From DATIHT01 sp964348615 (lineage in GTDB: Bacteria; Patescibacteriota; Microgenomatia; Curtissbacterales; GWA2-41-24), in contig CAYGDE010000006.1 in the NCBI GenBank assembly GCA_964348615.1, forward strand, positions 1 through 24,918: 24,918 nt of DNA, given 5' to 3'. Positions 15,146 to 22,446 of this stretch are shown in pieces. A program made the translations under genes and the position numbers. Under the pieces are notes generated by a model. It was not told where the DNA came from, searched no databases, and was given only the letters and a program-made list of their open reading frames with translations. Each line of letters begins with the position of its first letter. The first letter of the stretch is position 1.

Positions 15146-16501
15146 ATGCCGCAATCGCAAGTACACGTACCCCCGCAAGACATAGATGCCGAAAAGGCAA
15201 TAATTGGTGCAATACTCATGGACCAAGAATCCCTGACTTCGATTGTCCAAACTTTAAAACCGGAACATTTTTATAAACAAGCGCACAGCGATATCTATAG
15301 TTGTATTTTTGAGCTTTTCGAAAAAAGAGAGCCTATTGATTTGGTAACTTTGACTGCCCAACTTAAAAGCAGGGGACTTTTTGATAAAGTTGGAGGAGTT
15401 GCATATTTAACAGATCTTGCATCGGGTATCCCTACAACAGCAAATATAGTTCAGTACGCAAAAATTGTTGGCGAACATTATATTAAACGCATGTTAATTT
15501 CTGCGGCAACTAAAGTTTCCCAGTCTGCTTTTGACGAAACAGGAGATATTAGGAAAATTTTGGACGAAACAGAACAGGCGATTTTTTCTCTTTCTCAGCA
15601 ACAGCTTAAGCAAAATTTTGCACCCATTAAAGATGCGCTGGCTGAAAGTTTTGACAGGCTAGACGAGCTTCACCGAAGAGCTGGTGGTTTGCGCGGGGTG
15701 CCAACAGGTTTTGCTCAGCTGGACTCTAAACTTGCCGGAATGCAAGATTCCAACTTGATTATTTTAGCATCTCGCCCAGGGCAAGGAAAAACTTCTTTTG
15801 CACTAAATATTGCCCAATATGTTGCTGTAAAGGAAGGTTTGCCGGTTGGAATATTTTCCTTGGAAATGAGCAAAGAAGAGCTTGTGGATAGGCTTTTGGT
15901 TGGACAGTCCGATGTTGATTCTTGGAAGCTTAAGACTGGCCGATTGGACGATGATGATTTTGACAGGTTGCAGGAAGCTATGGGAATTTTGGCAGACGCG
16001 CCGCTTTTTATAGATGACACGCCTGCTGCTAATATTTTGGAAATGCGTACCAAAGCAAGAAGACTGCAGGTTGAGCATGGACTGTCATTGTTAATTGTTG
16101 ATTATTTACAGTTGATTCATGGAAGACATTTGGAAAATAGAGTACAAGAAGTTTCGGAAATTTCTCAAAGCCTTAAAAATTTGGCAAGAGAGCTTAAAAT
16201 TCCTGTTTTGGCATGTTCACAACTTTCGCGTGCCGTCGAGCAGCGAGGTACGAGAAAACCGCAACTTGCCGATTTGCGCGAATCAGGAGCTATTGAGCAA
16301 GACGCCGATGTGGTTATGTTTATTTGGAGACCGGATATAGATAAAAACGAAGAAGTAATTTTAGATATTCAAAAACACAGAAATGGCCCTACCGGCCAGA
16401 TAGACCTAATGTTTAAAGGAGAAAGAACCAAGTTTTACGGAATTGAAAAAAGAAGAACAAAAGAACCAAAAGCAGCTGCGCCGATTGCCGATTCTGTTTA
16501 A
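15146..16501 (+). CDS. dnaB: Replicative DNA helicase DnaB
   Basis: 451 residues, full length. The N-terminal DnaB domain (residues about 8-110: DIDAEKAIIGAILMD, FELFEKREPIDLVTL) is joined by a linker to the RecA-like helicase domain (about 183-438). Walker A is SRPGQGKT (209-216), followed by IFSLEMSKEELVDRL, Walker B LLIVDYLQLI (315-324), SQLSRAVEQR with the sensor/arginine region, and ADLRESGAIEQDADVV. The ring-shaped hexamer unwinds DNA ahead of the replication fork using ATP. No intein is present. Its last four bases overlap the stop of the convergent orphan at 16498. Confidence 0.97.
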   Translation: MPQSQVHVPPQDIDAEKAIIGAILMDQESLTSIVQTLKPEHFYKQAHSDIYSCIFELFEKREPIDLVTLTAQLKSRGLFDKVGGVAYLTDLASGIPTTANIVQYAKIVGEHYIKRMLISAATKVSQSAFDETGDIRKILDETEQAIFSLSQQQLKQNFAPIKDALAESFDRLDELHRRAGGLRGVPTGFAQLDSKLAGMQDSNLIILASRPGQGKTSFALNIAQYVAVKEGLPVGIFSLEMSKEELVDRLLVGQSDVDSWKLKTGRLDDDDFDRLQEAMGILADAPLFIDDTPAANILEMRTKARRLQVEHGLSLLIVDYLQLIHGRHLENRVQEVSEISQSLKNLARELKIPVLACSQLSRAVEQRGTRKPQLADLRESGAIEQDADVVMFIWRPDIDKNEEVILDIQKHRNGPTGQIDLMFKGERTKFYGIEKRRTKEPKAAAPIADSV

Positions 16502-17823
16502 GAATCTTTTTCTTTTTCCAATTCACTTTTAAATTTACGCCTAAGTGCCAAAATCAAGTTTGCACAATTTTCTAATTTTGGATACTTTTGTAAAAATGCG
16601 AGTGTTGTTTTGACCTTTTGTTGGAAGTTAAAATCATTTGCCATTTTAACTTCCAGCTCTAGGTCTTTCAGGCTTCCTTTTTCGATTTGGTAAATTATCT
16701 CGATGATTCTTATCATCTCTTCGGGGAATAATTCCCTTTTTACTCGAGTGTCCAGTCTGCTTAAATGGCCCATTTTTTGTTGAAGCTCTTGTGCAGTCCA
16801 ATTTTTTGCAGTTTCAAGGTCTGATTCATCGATTTGGCCAAGTCGCATCAATATCTGTTCTGTTTTGGTCATTGGTTTTTCGGCTGGATGTTCGAAGGCT
16901 TGTGGTAATTGTTGAACGCTTATTGGCTCTTCATTCCCATAAAATGGCAAATTTATCCATAGGGAATTTGTTTTGAATAATTGCCGGTTGCGGCTTGCAT
17001 GAATTACTGACCCATCTTTTGAAAAATAAGGAGCAAGTGAGGTGCCGTCTACTAATTGTGCAAGTTGCGCTTTTGCATCACCCGGGGTAGCTCCTTGTTG
17101 GAGAAGACCAAAATACATGCCCGCTAAAACATAATGTTCGGCTTTAAAAGCTAGCTTAAAGCCTTTTTTCCCAACCACTTTTTTCTCGACCCCTTTTAAT
17201 ACTCCTTTGTTGTTTGAGTAAAGAAGGGTAACTAGATGTTTGTAGTCATCGGTGAGTTCTAGGCCTTTTGCAATTTCCGATGACGAAAACAGTTCAGGTT
17301 CGTTAGAGACAGCAGGGTTGGTGATAATCCCTTTAATCCTTCCCCCTAGAGGTGTTTTCCATAAATTGCCAGTTTCTGTATCAATTTGGGAGAGTGTTCT
17401 TGCGCCCTCGTTTTCTTCAACGTTTTTGATGAGTAGTGAAAGGGGATGTGTACCTAAGTCCCAATGTACTCTTTTGGCAATACTTCGTAAAGACTGTTCT
17501 GTTTCCTTAGCTTTAATAAATGGTCCGACTAAAAGGACTTGATCTCTGCTATACAAATATTTATTTTGTCTATTATCGTTTTCTTGTTTTGCTGGACTGA
17601 GTATATTCAATTCCCTTAGATAGTAGAGCATTTCAATAATGGTTGGATCCCTTTTGTTAAAAAGTCTTCCTAAGTGCATTTGAATCTCTCTTGTATAAAA
17701 TAATTCCTGGTCTGGAAGGTTTTCGTCGATGAACTCCAACATTATACGCAGTTGAGGATTACGGATATTCTCAGAATTTTGCAAAGTGAAGATGTTATCG
17801 ACTTGCCCGTGTTCTATTGCCAT
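16498..17823 (-). CDS. Orphan 441-residue protein, possibly with winged-helix-like segments
   Basis: I do not recognise the family. Residues about 38-95 (DQELFYTREIQMHLG, DPTIIEMLYYLRELNIL, NKYLYSRDQVLLVG) have the helix-helix-strand layout of a winged helix. A second segment at about 178-245 (PELFSSSEIAKGLEL, HLVTLLYSNNKGVLKG, GFKLAFKAEHYVLAG) has the same opening ELF-xxx-EI and could be a repeat. The C-terminal 120 residues are helical and charged (ELFPEEMIRIIEIIYQ, LRRKFKSELEKEKDS). No membrane segment or signal peptide is present. The gene begins 23 bases after the tRNA-Leu 3' end, with TATCCT 9 bases before the ATG but no -35 element, so it may be read together with the tRNA. A regulatory role is a guess. 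Confidence 0.5.
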   Translation of the reverse strand: MAIEHGQVDNIFTLQNSENIRNPQLRIMLEFIDENLPDQELFYTREIQMHLGRLFNKRDPTIIEMLYYLRELNILSPAKQENDNRQNKYLYSRDQVLLVGPFIKAKETEQSLRSIAKRVHWDLGTHPLSLLIKNVEENEGARTLSQIDTETGNLWKTPLGGRIKGIITNPAVSNEPELFSSSEIAKGLELTDDYKHLVTLLYSNNKGVLKGVEKKVVGKKGFKLAFKAEHYVLAGMYFGLLQQGATPGDAKAQLAQLVDGTSLAPYFSKDGSVIHASRNRQLFKTNSLWINLPFYGNEEPISVQQLPQAFEHPAEKPMTKTEQILMRLGQIDESDLETAKNWTAQELQQKMGHLSRLDTRVKRELFPEEMIRIIEIIYQIEKGSLKDLELEVKMANDFNFQQKVKTTLAFLQKYPKLENCANLILALRRKFKSELEKEKDS

Positions 17824-17846
17824 ATATTAGGCAGGATATTTTTTTG

Positions 17847-17930
17847 TGCCGAAGGTGGGGGTCGAACCCACACGATCTTGCGATCATAAGTTTTTGAGAC
17901 TTACGCGTCTGCCAGTTCCGCCACTTCGGC
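17847..17930 (-). tRNA. tRNA-Leu (anticodon CAA)
   Basis: 84 bases on the minus strand. The acceptor stem is GCCGAAG paired with CTTCGGC, with discriminator A at 17847. The anticodon stem TAAGT/ACTTA encloses the loop CTCAAAA, giving anticodon CAA (reads UUG). A long variable arm (GATCGCAAGATC) marks a class II tRNA, and the T arm is GTGGG-TTCGACC-CCCAC. CCA is not encoded (ACAAA follows). UUG is common in the genes around it. Confidence 0.95.
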
Positions 17931-17945
17931 TTATAAAAGTTTTAT

Positions 17946-17983
17946 TCGAGCTTCGCTCGAGTTTTTTGTGTAAACACAAAAAA
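17946..17983. other. Two adjacent perfect hairpins upstream of the tRNA
   Basis: TCGAGC-TTC-GCTCGA (17946-17960) and TTTTTTGTGT-AA-ACACAAAAAA (17962-17983) lie side by side between the leftward tRNA-Leu and the rightward pepA. On the plus strand the first stem is followed by six T, which looks like an intrinsic terminator, but no plus-strand gene ends there. They may insulate the divergent units or be remnants of a small repeat. Confidence 0.6.
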
Positions 17984-18086
17984 TGATACTAGCATGTCTA
18001 TCATTCCATCACCTCGACTCGTCGGAATACTTATAAAGATTGGTAATTTGGCCTCAATTATTATATCATTTCTCTTGAGTTTATAT

Positions 18087-19643
18087 ATGAAAGTAGATTT
18101 AGTTAAAGACACAAAATTAGATTCACTAGGCGCTGAAATTTTGGTTATTGGTGTGTTGGCGGATGGAAAAGCCGGGAATGATAAAGCGGTTGGGGCAGCA
18201 GACGAACTTACTGGCGGTGCGCTTTTGCGGTTTTTGGGCAAAAATAAGCAAAGCTTGCGGTCCTCGTCGAGTAAAGACTCGACTGCGGGCCTTAAAAAAT
18301 TTGGTAAGTTTATGGAAGCAGTACCCTTTCAGATTTCCCCAAAAGCTCACAGATCCATTGAGAAAATCATACTTCTGGGTTTGGGGAAACTAGAACGGTT
18401 GGATAATTACAAGCTTAGGCAAATTGCAGGATATGTTGGCAAAAATAAGGGTCGCGATGTTAAAAGTCTGGCATTTTATTTGCCAAAAGACGTTGATGTG
18501 TCTGACAAATTGGAACTTTTGATTGTGGGATTTCTGGATGGGAATTTTGATTCCGGCCACCATAAAAGCGAAGAAAAACACCGGCTTGAATTTGAAAAAC
18601 TGACATTTTTGGGAACTGAGCCAAATACTAACTTAAATAAAAAAATAGAGAAAGCGCTTATTGTTGCCGATTCTTTGCATAAGGTGCGGGAAATTGTTAA
18701 TCAGCCTGCAAATATCGCCACACCCGAATATATGGTAAGTTTTGCCAAGAAAATTGCAGCAAATGGCAAGTTAAAAATCGAAGTATTTTCGGAAAAAGCT
18801 GTAATTGAGATGGGTATGGGAATAATGGCTTCTGTTGCCAGAGGTTCGGAAGAGGATTTGTATTTTGTGGTTATGCGATATTTAGGAGCAGGATCTTTGG
18901 GCCCAACATTGGCGCTGGTTGGAAAGGGAATAACTTTTGATTCAGGCGGGATTTCCATTAAACCTTCAGAACAAATGGAATGGATGAAAATGGACATGGC
19001 AGGTGCAGCTGCATGCTTTGGTGCAATGGAAGCAATTTCGAAGTTAAAACCAAAAGTAAATGTTATTTGTGCTTGCCCACTAACAGAAAATTTGCCTTCC
19101 GGAAAAGCTACGAAGCCTGGCGATGTTGTAAAAGGACTTGGCGGTAAAACTGTTGAGATTATCAATACCGACGCTGAAGGCAGACTTGTACTTTCTGATG
19201 CTTTGACCTATGTGCAGAAAAACTTTAAGCCCGATTATATTGTAGATGCGGCAACATTAACAGGCGCCTCTGTTGTCGCTTTGGGCACTGCTGCCAGTGC
19301 AGCCCTTGGAAGACCACAAAGTTTTGTGGATGAAGTTATAAAGTGCGGAGAAAATACCGGTGAAAGATTCTGGCAGCTGCCTTTATATGAAGAATATACC
19401 GATTTGTTAAAAAGTTACATTGCCGACATTGCCAATGTTTCTTCAACCAGAGGGGCGGGGACAGAAACAGGCGCTAAGTTTTTGGAAGAATTTATAGACA
19501 AAGAACAATCCTGGGTCCATTTGGATATTGCGCCGACTGCATGGGAAGAGGGAGAAAAACCTTACTGCACAAAAGGCGCAACCGGTTTTGCCTTAACGAC
19601 TATGGTAGAGTTGGCACTAAATTTATCAAGGAGCAAGAAGTAG
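18087..19643 (+). CDS. pepA: Leucyl aminopeptidase, M17 family
   Basis: 518 residues from the ATG at 18087. An upstream ATG (17994) would add 31 hydrophobic residues unlike the family, so I reject it; an in-frame TTG at 18075 lies 7 bases after a TATATC box and is a possible leaderless start. The C-terminal catalytic domain is intact: VGKGITFDSGGISIKP with the metal-binding K and D, MKMDMAGAAA, and NTDAEGRLVLSDAL with the D and E ligands and the arginine that holds bicarbonate. The N-terminal domain contains about 18 extra residues (SLRSSSSKDST...) encoded across a palindrome at 18266-18283. It releases N-terminal residues from peptides in the cytoplasm. efp begins directly after its stop. 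Confidence 0.95.
   Translation: MKVDLVKDTKLDSLGAEILVIGVLADGKAGNDKAVGAADELTGGALLRFLGKNKQSLRSSSSKDSTAGLKKFGKFMEAVPFQISPKAHRSIEKIILLGLGKLERLDNYKLRQIAGYVGKNKGRDVKSLAFYLPKDVDVSDKLELLIVGFLDGNFDSGHHKSEEKHRLEFEKLTFLGTEPNTNLNKKIEKALIVADSLHKVREIVNQPANIATPEYMVSFAKKIAANGKLKIEVFSEKAVIEMGMGIMASVARGSEEDLYFVVMRYLGAGSLGPTLALVGKGITFDSGGISIKPSEQMEWMKMDMAGAAACFGAMEAISKLKPKVNVICACPLTENLPSGKATKPGDVVKGLGGKTVEIINTDAEGRLVLSDALTYVQKNFKPDYIVDAATLTGASVVALGTAASAALGRPQSFVDEVIKCGENTGERFWQLPLYEEYTDLLKSYIADIANVSSTRGAGTETGAKFLEEFIDKEQSWVHLDIAPTAWEEGEKPYCTKGATGFALTTMVELALNLSRSKK
18266..18283. repeat. Perfect hairpin inside pepA
   Basis: GTCGAGT-AAAG-ACTCGAC, a 7-base stem with a 4-base loop, in the segment coding for the serine-rich insertion of the PepA N-terminal domain. 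Its GTCGAG core resembles the TCGAGC stem at 17946. Confidence 0.6.
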
Positions 19644-20204
19644 ATGATTTCTGTAACAGAGCTTAGAGCCGGAATAGTTTTTGAAGAACGGGGAGAGTAT
19701 TTTCTCGTCCTTGTTTACGAACACATCAAAATGGGTAGGGGTGGGGGAACCATAAAAGTAAGAGTTAAGAATTTAACCAGTGGTGCAAATATTGAAAAGT
19801 CATTCCCAAACGGTGCCCGTGTAAATGATGTCTTGATGGACCGGAAAAAAGTCCAGTATCTTTATAGGGAAGGGCAGAATTATAACTTTATGGACAATTT
19901 AACTTTCGAGCAGTTTTCTTTGACGGAAAAATTAGTCGGTGACTTTTCACCATATTTAAAAGAAGGTATGGAGATTTTGCTTTTTGCAATCGGAGAGCGA
20001 CCAATGTACATAGAATTGCCTAAAATTGTTGATTATAAGGTTGTTCAGACTGGCGGGTCTGCAAAAGGCAATACAGCGGGTGCTGCACAAAAAGACGCGC
20101 TTTTGGAAAATGGGCTGCATGTTAAGGTGCCGCTTTTTATAAAAAATGGTGAGGTAATTAGGGTGGACACGAGAAACGGAACTTATTCTGAAAGAGCGAA
20201 ATGA
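19644..20204 (+). CDS. efp: Elongation factor P with arginine at the loop tip
   Basis: 186 residues, normal length, three beta-barrel domains: the KOW-like N-terminal domain (MISVTELRAGIVFEERGEYFLV), the OB domain, and the C-terminal domain ending VPLFIKNGEVIRVDTRNGTYSER. EF-P relieves ribosomes stalled on polyproline. The tip of the modified loop reads HIKMGRGGGTIK, so position 32 is arginine, where E. coli has modified lysine (PGKGQ). Some bacteria rhamnosylate this arginine through EarP; no EarP is in the window. The ATG follows the pepA TAG with no gap (TAGATG), and AAGGAG lies 10 bases upstream inside pepA, one of the few plausible Shine-Dalgarno sites here. Confidence 0.95.
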   Translation: MISVTELRAGIVFEERGEYFLVLVYEHIKMGRGGGTIKVRVKNLTSGANIEKSFPNGARVNDVLMDRKKVQYLYREGQNYNFMDNLTFEQFSLTEKLVGDFSPYLKEGMEILLFAIGERPMYIELPKIVDYKVVQTGGSAKGNTAGAAQKDALLENGLHVKVPLFIKNGEVIRVDTRNGTYSERAK

Positions 20205-20214
20205 TTTTTTAAAC

Positions 20215-20694
20215 TTACCAGAGGGTATTTGCGACAATTTGGTTTATTGTTCCTGTTGAGGATAAGGTAAATGCAACCATAAGCCCTACAATTACTACCT
20301 GCGTGACGAGTCCCCATGGAAGCTGCATTCTAGACTGCATATTATGACCAAGCCAATCAGCCCAGGAAAAGGGTGGTACTTTGAAATTGAACATAAAAGC
20401 TGGTGTTTCCAACCAGTCTGGAAGCTGAGCAGCAATAACCATTGCATATAAATACATTGGGTTTACGAGGTTTCTGAAAAAAATAAAAACAAGAATAAAA
20501 CCCAAGATTACATCTGCTGCAGCCTCTATTTTAAGTCTTAGTGCTGATTTTTTCCTATGATTGGTAGCAGCGTCCCAATGCGGTACTAGGTCGGCAATAA
20601 TGTGAGAAATAATGGCAAGAGGAAAACCAATTAGCGGATTTGAGATTTTTAAAGCTAGGCTTGCGCCTATCAGTGCATGTGCAGTTGCAGTCAT
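20215..20694 (-). CDS. Small integral membrane protein, possible YdjM/DUF457-like metal-dependent hydrolase relative
   Basis: 159 residues from the ATG at 20692-20694, chosen because MTATAHALIGASLAL is the typical opening; an upstream start adds four residues. The conserved-looking polar residues are H6 in TAHALIG and HIIADLVPHWD (about 31-41), a histidine/aspartate pattern inside membrane helices seen in the YdjM-type membrane hydrolase-like family. Four or five membrane helices are visible. Substrate and role are unknown. It converges on efp with ten bases between stops and diverges from the Lgt-like gene. Confidence 0.6.
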   Translation of the reverse strand: MTATAHALIGASLALKISNPLIGFPLAIISHIIADLVPHWDAATNHRKKSALRLKIEAAADVILGFILVFIFFRNLVNPMYLYAMVIAAQLPDWLETPAFMFNFKVPPFSWADWLGHNMQSRMQLPWGLVTQVVIVGLMVAFTLSSTGTINQIVANTLW

Positions 20695-20709
20695 GAAACA
20701 AAACAAAAA

Positions 20710-20724
20710 ACCAGGTTTCCTGGT
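20710..20724 (-). terminator. Terminator-like hairpin in the leader of the small membrane protein gene
   Basis: ACCAGG-AAA-CCTGGT on the minus strand, followed by a run of seven T, the form of an intrinsic terminator. It lies between a promoter-like pair (20734-20762) and the start codon, so it would act on that gene's own transcript. On the plus strand it could end read-through from pepA-efp. Confidence 0.5.
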
Positions 20725-20733
20725 CTTTTGTTA

Positions 20734-20762
20734 ATTCTAGCACAAGGGATTTGGGAAGACAA
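20734..20762 (-). promoter_or_regulatory. Promoter of the small membrane protein gene
   Basis: On the minus strand, TTGTCT (20757-20762), a 17-base spacer and TAGAAT (20734-20739). The predicted start falls just before the hairpin at 20710-20724. Confidence 0.45.
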
Positions 20763-20770
20763 AAATGGTG

Positions 20771-20776
20771 TATAAT
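20771..20776 (+). promoter_or_regulatory. -10 box (TATAAT) of the Lgt-like operon
   Basis: Perfect TATAAT, preceded directly by TG, 17 bases before the ATG at 20794. It implies a leader of about 10 bases. The -35 hexamer is weak (TTGGGA at 20751 is only 14 bases away). It is divergent from the promoter at 20734-20762. Confidence 0.5.
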
Positions 20777-20793
20777 CACTTTTAAAACTTGTT

Positions 20794-21699
20794 ATGTTTT
20801 TTGCTTTTTCTAATTTTGCTGCTTTTGTTTACCCCGTGTTTTTCTTCGTGGCAATATTTTTGGCAATTTTCTTGTTTTGGAGAGCATGCAGACACGAATT
20901 TTTTACCTCGCAAGAGGCCTATGATTTTTTGATGGTAGGTGTGTTTGGGGGACTTGTAGGCGCAAGAATTTTCGATTTTTTGCAAAGAGGCTCAACGGAT
21001 GGTTTTTCCCTGGTCCGACTAATTTTTTTCAACAGGTATGGGGGGTTTAATTTTTGGGGAGCGCTTATTGGAATTTATTTGGGGCTTTTTCTTTTTTTAC
21101 GGAGCAAAAAAACTAAAATATGGGTAGTTTTAGATCTCTTATCTGCCCCCATTGTTTTTGCACAATTCTTTATTCATTTGGGGAGCTATTTGGAAGATAT
21201 TGCTCTTGGGAATGAAAGTTTTTTGTCTTTATATTATTTTTTGAGCTATCTTCTGCTTTTTGTTGTACTTAAAAGATTATCTGCCCAAAAAAGGCATGTT
21301 GGGTTTTTCTTTTCATTTTATCTAGTTTTTTCTAGTTTAATTTCTTTGATAAGTACTTTTTTTAAGCCAGAAACTTTTTTTGTTTTTAACATGCCTTATG
21401 AAATAATTACCCCGGCTGCTTTTTTAACTGTTGGACTTGCAAATTGGTATTTTCTTGCCAAGAGAAATTTGAGTGATGATGTTAAAAATTTCTTAGGATT
21501 TGTTCTACTTTTTATATTTAGAACCAAAAGAATGGTGCTTTCGGTAAATGAGGCGGGAAATTTTTCGAGGTCGATTATTTTTTCTCCTTATTTTTTGGTA
21601 AAATTAATAGGTCAGGGTTTTTTGGTAATAGGTCGTGAAATTAAACTTGGGTTTTACGAGCTCCTTTATGTTTTTGGGCTTAGGAAGTTTTTTAAATGA
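20794..21699 (+). CDS. Degenerate Lgt-like integral membrane protein
   Basis: 301 residues with about seven to eight membrane helices. The order of segments follows prolipoprotein diacylglyceryl transferase: VGVFGGLVGARIFDFL, RYGGFNFWGALIGI (Lgt: DGGMSFHGGLIG), DLLSAPIVFAQFFIHLGSYLED (Lgt: GRLGNFINGE) and a later helix. The residues Lgt needs are replaced: the histidine of HGG by tryptophan, the arginine and asparagine of GRxGNFINGE by histidine and serine, and the late arginine is not found. An extra C-terminal tail of about 80 residues is present. It is therefore either a diverged paralogue with another job or a non-catalytic relative. Its neighbour lspA encodes the next lipoprotein enzyme, which supports the homology. 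The stop overlaps the next start by four bases (ATGA). Confidence 0.6.
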   Translation: MFFAFSNFAAFVYPVFFFVAIFLAIFLFWRACRHEFFTSQEAYDFLMVGVFGGLVGARIFDFLQRGSTDGFSLVRLIFFNRYGGFNFWGALIGIYLGLFLFLRSKKTKIWVVLDLLSAPIVFAQFFIHLGSYLEDIALGNESFLSLYYFLSYLLLFVVLKRLSAQKRHVGFFFSFYLVFSSLISLISTFFKPETFFVFNMPYEIITPAAFLTVGLANWYFLAKRNLSDDVKNFLGFVLLFIFRTKRMVLSVNEAGNFSRSIIFSPYFLVKLIGQGFLVIGREIKLGFYELLYVFGLRKFFK

Positions 21700-22058
21700 A
21701 TATGTTGGATATAAAGAAATTCACAAATACTATTGAGCAGCAAAGAAGCGCAATTATGGCAAGGCTCAAAAGACTTAGAAGAGATGACCCGTTTCAGAAT
21801 ACCGACAGATCTTTGATTGTAGAGCCAGCTACAGATGCTGCTGCTTTATTTGGTCATGAGCAAACAGTTGTAATGGAGCAAAGACTAAAGACAGATCTTT
21901 TAGAGATCGAACTTGCGCTCAAAAAAATTAAAAAAGGTACTTACGGTAGGTGCGAAAAATGCAAAAAACCAATCGAAGCTGCCAGGTTGGAGGCTAAGCC
22001 TTCAGCAGTTTATTGTTTGAAAGATGAACGCGAGCTTGAAAAGAAAATTCGTAGATAA
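21696..22058 (+). CDS. DksA/TraR-family zinc-finger protein lacking one cysteine
   Basis: 120 residues. A coiled-coil hairpin (about residues 5-80, basic helix QQRSAIMARLKRLRR, then QRLKTDLLEIELALKKIKKG) is followed by the finger YGRCEKCKKPIEAARLEAKP and VYCLKDE. C86, C89 and C107 are present, but the fourth ligand position (110) is aspartate. DksA-type proteins enter the secondary channel of RNA polymerase and adjust initiation. The DPF at 31-33 lies before the expected tip acidic residues, so the tip is not clearly conserved. It overlaps the upstream gene by 4 bases and lspA by 35. Confidence 0.8.
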   Translation: MNMLDIKKFTNTIEQQRSAIMARLKRLRRDDPFQNTDRSLIVEPATDAAALFGHEQTVVMEQRLKTDLLEIELALKKIKKGTYGRCEKCKKPIEAARLEAKPSAVYCLKDERELEKKIRR

Positions 22059-22446
22059 GCTTCCTTTATTAATAATCCCTACAGTTATTGTTTTAGACCA
22101 GATAACGAAAGCTTTGTTTGTGCTAATTGCTCCTACAATTTGTAATAGTGGGGTTGCCTTTGGGCTTTTGGGTGGTGGTTTCAAAATTGAAACATTTTCG
22201 ATTGGGATTATTTTAATTATCGGTTGGATTTTTCTAAAAGGGCTGCTTTTTTCAAAGTCTACGAGTGCATCACTTTTGGGAATGGCTTTGATTTTGGGTG
22301 GTGGAATGTCTAATTTTTTAGATAGACTAACGCGAGGGTGTGTTGTAGATTTTATTGATTTTAAAATATGGCCAAGCTTTAATTTGGCGGATACATCGAT
22401 AAGTCTGGGAGTTTTTATTTTGATATACGTTAGTTTCAAAAAATGA
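22024..22446 (+). CDS. lspA: Lipoprotein signal peptidase (signal peptidase II)
   Basis: 140 residues, slightly short for the family, with four membrane helices. The conserved boxes are present: VLDQITKAL (23-31), NSGVAFGLL, GGGMSNFLDRLTRGCVVDFIDF with the first catalytic aspartate in LDR, and FNLADTSISLG with the second. This aspartic protease of the inner membrane removes signal peptides from lipid-modified prolipoproteins. The start overlaps the preceding gene by 35 bases; the stop overlaps the next start by 4 bases (ATGA), so translation is coupled through the operon. Confidence 0.93.
   Translation: MNASLKRKFVDKLPLLIIPTVIVLDQITKALFVLIAPTICNSGVAFGLLGGGFKIETFSIGIILIIGWIFLKGLLFSKSTSASLLGMALILGGGMSNFLDRLTRGCVVDFIDFKIWPSFNLADTSISLGVFILIYVSFKK

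Noticed and set aside
17994..18086. Upstream ATG of pepA adding a hydrophobic 31-residue N-terminus
   Set aside because: M17 aminopeptidases are cytoplasmic and begin near MKVDLVKD; no -10 box lies at the proper distance, and the extension has no family support.
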